64,000 nt of DNA. Source: Pseudomonas sp. URMO17WK12:I2. GTDB taxonomy: Bacteria > Pseudomonadota > Gammaproteobacteria > Pseudomonadales > Pseudomonadaceae. Numbering within the stretch: position 1 is the first letter of the stretch; every line of letters starts with the position of its first letter. The notes beneath the pieces were generated by a model that saw only the letters and a list, made by a program, of their open reading frames with translations, did not search any database and had not been told where the DNA came from. Made by a program: the position numbers and the translations under genes. Positions 61,079 through 64,000 of the stretch are shown in pieces. The stretch is from positions 1 to 64,000 of the forward strand of contig NZ_QKYW01000010.1 of NCBI RefSeq assembly GCF_003253735.1, written 5' to 3'.

Positions 61079-62219
61079 GACGCTGAAAATCCTGCAGCTG
61101 CAGACCCGTTACAACGCTGCGGACACCAACTCTGACCTGGGCGAGCAGATCCTGCAGGGGTTGCCTGCGGAGCGCTTCGAGGTGGTCAATGCCTATCTTG
61201 AAGGCCGGCCTGCTGACGATGCGATTGACCCGCCTGGCCGCCGTCAGGTGTTCTTCGAGTTCAGCGAGAAGGACATGAGCGGTCTGCGCCGCAAGGTACA
61301 GGCGCGCCTGCTGGCGTTCTGCCGGGAGGAGAGCTTCGATGTGGTGTTGCTGCATCGTTTCAAGGCCGTCAATCTGTTCATGCACCTCAACAAGAAGCTG
61401 CGCATCGCCCGGTGTATCGGCGTATCCCACGGTTTCGGCGAGTACGACCGCTTCTATCGGCGCTGGCAGGCCAGGCGTTTGATCGATGCATGCTGGCGCT
61501 TCGTCGGTGTGTCGCCGGCAGTGGTCGATTACCTGGTGTCACTGCGCTGTGGTTTCACGAAAGCCAATACGGTAGCGATCACCAACGCGCTCGACATCGA
61601 TCTGGCGGAGTCCCTGCAGCTGTCGCGAGATGCTGCGCGTCAGGCCTTGGGGTTGCCGATGACGCCAGTGATCATCGGTGCCATCGGGCGCCTGGTTCCG
61701 ATCAAGGGGCATGCCCATCTGATTCGGGCGTTTGCTGTCGTCAGTCAGGAATTTCCTCATGCGCACCTGGCCATCATCGGTGGGGGGCGTGAGCAGGACA
61801 ATCTCGCTGCGCTGATCGCCGAGTCCGGTTTGCAGGAGCGCGCGCACCTGTGCGGTACCCAGCCCGATGCCATGCGCTATGTACGGGCTTTCGACATCTT
61901 CGCCATGCCATCGCTGCAGGAGGGCCTCGGGCTCGCTCTGCTCGAGGGCATGAGCGGCCGCTTGCCGGTGATGGGGTCGGACATCCCGGCGATGCGCCCA
62001 CTTTTGCAGGGGGCCGGCGGGCGGCTGTTCAACCCGGGCGACGTGGCCTCGCTGACCGAGCAGCTGCGTGCCGGCATGACCGACAGCGAGGCCGAACGAG
62101 CCGCGCAGGGAGAGCGGGCCTACCGATATCTCAGGCGCGAGCACGATATCGATGATTTCCGCCGCAAATACCGTGAGCTGCTCGAAGGTGATCAGCCGCT
62201 GACAGGATCGTCTTCATGA
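61071..62219 (+). CDS. Glycosyltransferase family 4, paralogue of the gene at 50116
   Basis: The 382-residue GT-B enzyme matches the protein at 50116-51249 along its length. Shared features are VVLLHRFKAVN versus CIAHRSKPAY, GVSHGFGEYDRF versus GIHHAFGDYQRK, SRDAARQALGLP versus SRSAARQALGLP, and a C-terminal QEGLGLALLEGMSGRLPVM. It is coupled on both sides (eight-base and ATGA overlaps). One of the two may correspond to WapH; which one cannot be decided from sequence alone. Confidence 0.84.
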   Translation: MAKTLKILQLQTRYNAADTNSDLGEQILQGLPAERFEVVNAYLEGRPADDAIDPPGRRQVFFEFSEKDMSGLRRKVQARLLAFCREESFDVVLLHRFKAVNLFMHLNKKLRIARCIGVSHGFGEYDRFYRRWQARRLIDACWRFVGVSPAVVDYLVSLRCGFTKANTVAITNALDIDLAESLQLSRDAARQALGLPMTPVIIGAIGRLVPIKGHAHLIRAFAVVSQEFPHAHLAIIGGGREQDNLAALIAESGLQERAHLCGTQPDAMRYVRAFDIFAMPSLQEGLGLALLEGMSGRLPVMGSDIPAMRPLLQGAGGRLFNPGDVASLTEQLRAGMTDSEAERAAQGERAYRYLRREHDIDDFRRKYRELLEGDQPLTGSSS

Positions 62220-63094
62220 CCGATAGCACCAACCCGCTGCCTCTGGTATCGGTACTTATCTCCTCCTACAACCACGCTGACTTCGTCGAGGCCAGCATCC
62301 GGAGCGTGTACGCGCAGAGTTATCCCAATATCGAACTGCTGGTGGTCGATGATGGTTCCCGAGATGGCAGTGTCGAGTTGCTCAAGCAGCTGCAAGCGGA
62401 GCTTGGGTTCGACTTCGTGGCGCAGGCGAACAAGGGGCTGTGCACCACACTCAACGAGATGATCGCTCGAAGCAAAGGCCGCTATATAGCGCCGCTGGGC
62501 TCGGATGACGTGATACTGCCCGAGCGTTTTTCCTTGCAGATCCCGTTCATGGAGCAGCATCCGGAAACGGGTATCTGCGCGGGCGGCATCGTGCTTATCG
62601 ACGGCGATGGCAAGCCACTGCCCGACAAGAAGCAGCGTCATCGCCCCGCTCGGCGTCTCGATTTCGATGATCTGTTCATGGATCGCAAACCGGGACCGCC
62701 GGCACCGACTCTGCTGTTTCGCCGGGAGGCGCTCGAAAAGGTAGGGGGCTTCGATCCGACCATTCGCATCGAGGACTATTTCGTAGAGCTGCGTATCGCG
62801 CGGGCCGGTTATTTCATCGACATACTCGAGGAGCCGCTGGCCCTTTACCGCGTGCACGGCAGCAACACCTACAAGAACCGCCGCCTGATGATCGACACCG
62901 AGCTGGCCATCTATCAGCGCTTCAGCGATCACCCCGGCTATGAGGCGACACGCTTGCGTTACCTGAACGCCATGTTTACCAAGGTGGCCAATGAGGACAG
63001 GGCATTGGCCGGCGAACTGCTTGCGCAGATCCCATGGCGTTCACGTAACCTGAAGACCCTCAAAGGGCTTTGGCGCTATTGGCTCAAGCGTTAG
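62216..63094 (+). CDS. Glycosyltransferase family 2, paralogue of the gene at 51246
   Basis: The 292-residue GT-A protein has LVSVLISSYNHADFVEASIRSVY, VVDDGSRDGSVELL, IAPLGSDDVILPERF and IRIEDYFVELRIARAGYFIDILEEPLALYRVHG. The same order and wording occur in the protein at 51246-52160. It begins by ATGA overlap with the GT4 gene, so the GT4+GT2 pair is repeated in the cluster. It converges on the next minus-strand gene. Confidence 0.86.
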   Translation: MTDSTNPLPLVSVLISSYNHADFVEASIRSVYAQSYPNIELLVVDDGSRDGSVELLKQLQAELGFDFVAQANKGLCTTLNEMIARSKGRYIAPLGSDDVILPERFSLQIPFMEQHPETGICAGGIVLIDGDGKPLPDKKQRHRPARRLDFDDLFMDRKPGPPAPTLLFRREALEKVGGFDPTIRIEDYFVELRIARAGYFIDILEEPLALYRVHGSNTYKNRRLMIDTELAIYQRFSDHPGYEATRLRYLNAMFTKVANEDRALAGELLAQIPWRSRNLKTLKGLWRYWLKR

Positions 63095-63112
63095 CGCTTG
63101 TGCGGTTAGCGC

Positions 63113-63775
63113 TTATTGGGCCTTCAGCCACTTTTTCAGGTCGCGCGTGAAACGCTCTGTTTCAGGCCGACTGGCACTATCTGCATAGCCTTCCAGCCAG
63201 CTATCCAGGTGCTGTTGTGTCAACCAGGCGATGTCTTCGCTGTAGCGCAGGATATGCTGCAGGTTGCGTCGCCTTTTCCAAGGCGCAAGCGGGCGGCTCT
63301 CAAGTTTCATGTCCGAAAGGTCGATCAGCCCGAAGCTGCCGTCAGGCAGTAGCAGCACGTTACCCAGATGCAGTGATCGGAAGTACACCCCAAGCTGGTG
63401 CAGTTCACCGAGAAAGGTCCCGAACTGTTTCACCAGCGCTGTGCGTGGCTCTGCATCGAGCTGGCGCAAGCTGTTGCGCAAGGTGTCGCCTGGCAAGGGC
63501 TGATAACGTACTGCGCTCAGGCGCCGTTCACTGATCATCAGCACATCGAGCACCTTGGGCGCGGTAATGCCCAGGCGCAGCAGACCTTGGGCATTGTCAG
63601 CGAAACGTTGTGCCGGCAAATCCCAGAGGTCGGAAGACAGCAACCGTTTGCGGCGGTACAACTTGAGGAAGTCGCCATCGCCAAGCCGGGCTACCTTGAT
63701 GCCCAAGCCATCCTCTTCGATGGTTTTGGCGCCCTGCAACAGGGCATCCAGCTGTACCGCATCGATACGCTTCAT
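63113..63775 (-). CDS. Kinase-like LPS-locus protein lacking the catalytic Asp
   Basis: The 220-residue protein resembles small bacterial sugar/protein kinases of the InaA/BUD32-like group: DFLKLYRRKRLLSSD at the ATP Lys and LIDLSDMKLE at the metal Asp. The loop reads VYFRSLHLGNVLL, with FRS in place of HGD though HLGN is kept. It is therefore a possible pseudokinase. Start is ATG 63775, overlapping the waaL stop by ATGA; the frame open to 63991 is only the waaL shadow. A similar gene lies between waaL and msbA in P. aeruginosa. Confidence 0.78.
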   Translation of the reverse strand: MKRIDAVQLDALLQGAKTIEEDGLGIKVARLGDGDFLKLYRRKRLLSSDLWDLPAQRFADNAQGLLRLGITAPKVLDVLMISERRLSAVRYQPLPGDTLRNSLRQLDAEPRTALVKQFGTFLGELHQLGVYFRSLHLGNVLLLPDGSFGLIDLSDMKLESRPLAPWKRRRNLQHILRYSEDIAWLTQQHLDSWLEGYADSASRPETERFTRDLKKWLKAQ

Positions 63776-64000
63776 GTGCGGGCCTGCCGATAGCGGATGG
63801 AGAGCGCGGCTAGCAGTGCCAGGGGGATCCAGATCAGAAACCAGCTTTCGTTGGGGCGAGATAGGTAGTTGCCTCCCTCGGTCAGCCCTGCGCATATTCC
63901 GTAGATCAGCAGTGCCGAAGCGATCTGCAATTGCGGCAGAGCGCGCAGGCGCAGGCAGCGAGCCAAGGCGAAACCGTACATGGCGGCCCATACGCCAAGG
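63772..64000 (-). CDS. waaL: O-antigen ligase WaaL, C-terminal part (5' end outside the window)
   Basis: Only the last 75 or so residues are visible. They contain two hydrophobic segments (QIASALLIYGICAGLTEGG and SWFLIWIPLALLAALSI) and the loop NYLSRPNESWF, which matches the end of Pseudomonas WaaL. WaaL joins O antigen from undecaprenyl diphosphate to the lipid A-core on the periplasmic side. The reading frame stays open to the window edge. The stop overlaps the kinase-like gene start by ATGA. Confidence 0.75.
   Translation of the reverse strand, partial: LGVWAAMYGFALARCLRLRALPQLQIASALLIYGICAGLTEGGNYLSRPNESWFLIWIPLALLAALSIRYRQART

Overview
The window is a GC-rich chromosomal segment of a Pseudomonas, closest in gene content and order to the P. 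aeruginosa / P. alcaligenes / P. mendocina side of the genus. The evidence is the pqqFABCDE-H cluster in Pseudomonas order, the msrA-dipA-aceF-aceE-glnE block, a Mg-type HemB, and the core-lipopolysaccharide run waaF-waaC-waaG-waaP-kinases-carbamoyltransferase through msbA to waaL. No tRNA, rRNA or CRISPR array was seen.

1-2.4 kb is accessory mosaic DNA. It holds a frameshifted REP-associated tyrosine transposase (RAYT) running in from outside the window, an N-terminal remnant of an IS4-family transposase, and tandem 'CTGTCCCC' repeats. An AT-rich orphan gene of unknown function sits inside an exact 32-bp inverted repeat (824-855 / 1866-1897). A small lipoprotein follows.

2.4-10 kb is the minus-strand PQQ cofactor locus: pqqF protease, the 23-residue pqqA precursor, an intergenic hairpin, pqqB, pqqC, pqqD, the radical-SAM pqqE and the S9 peptidase pqqH. 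From 10.2 to 14 kb lies a 1271-residue protein with four repeats of about 120 residues and a hydrophobic C-terminal third, laid out like a type III HrpK/HrpF/NolX translocon protein. No secretion genes are beside it. This is the most unusual single gene in the window.

14.4-36.7 kb is mostly housekeeping: a TIGR02444-type protein, an ABC-F ATPase, MscS and LysE family membrane proteins, a YaiI/DUF188 protein, ElbB, DedA, HemB, polyphosphate kinase, an acyl-CoA dehydrogenase, RlmJ, an HD-GYP protein, a YjfB-like peptide, MsrA, the GGDEF/EAL phosphodiesterase DipA, and the pyruvate dehydrogenase genes aceF and aceE. Two copies of a long bipartite REP-type hairpin occur between genes.

36.9-64 kb starts with glnE and then is almost entirely lipopolysaccharide core assembly. 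Heptosyltransferases WaaF and WaaC build the inner core and WaaG begins the outer core. WaaP and five further kinase-like genes (seven kinase-like domains in all, two without the usual catalytic Asp) decorate the core or assist. A carbamoyltransferase, a pyruvyl-transferase-family protein and at least eight other glycosyltransferase-like proteins follow, with MsbA as lipid A-core flippase and WaaL (partial, at the right edge) as O-antigen ligase. Two related GT4+GT2 gene pairs (50.1-52.2 kb and 61.1-63.1 kb) point to an internal duplication. Many neighbours overlap by ATGA/GTGA/TAATG junctions, so most of the cluster is probably translationally coupled.
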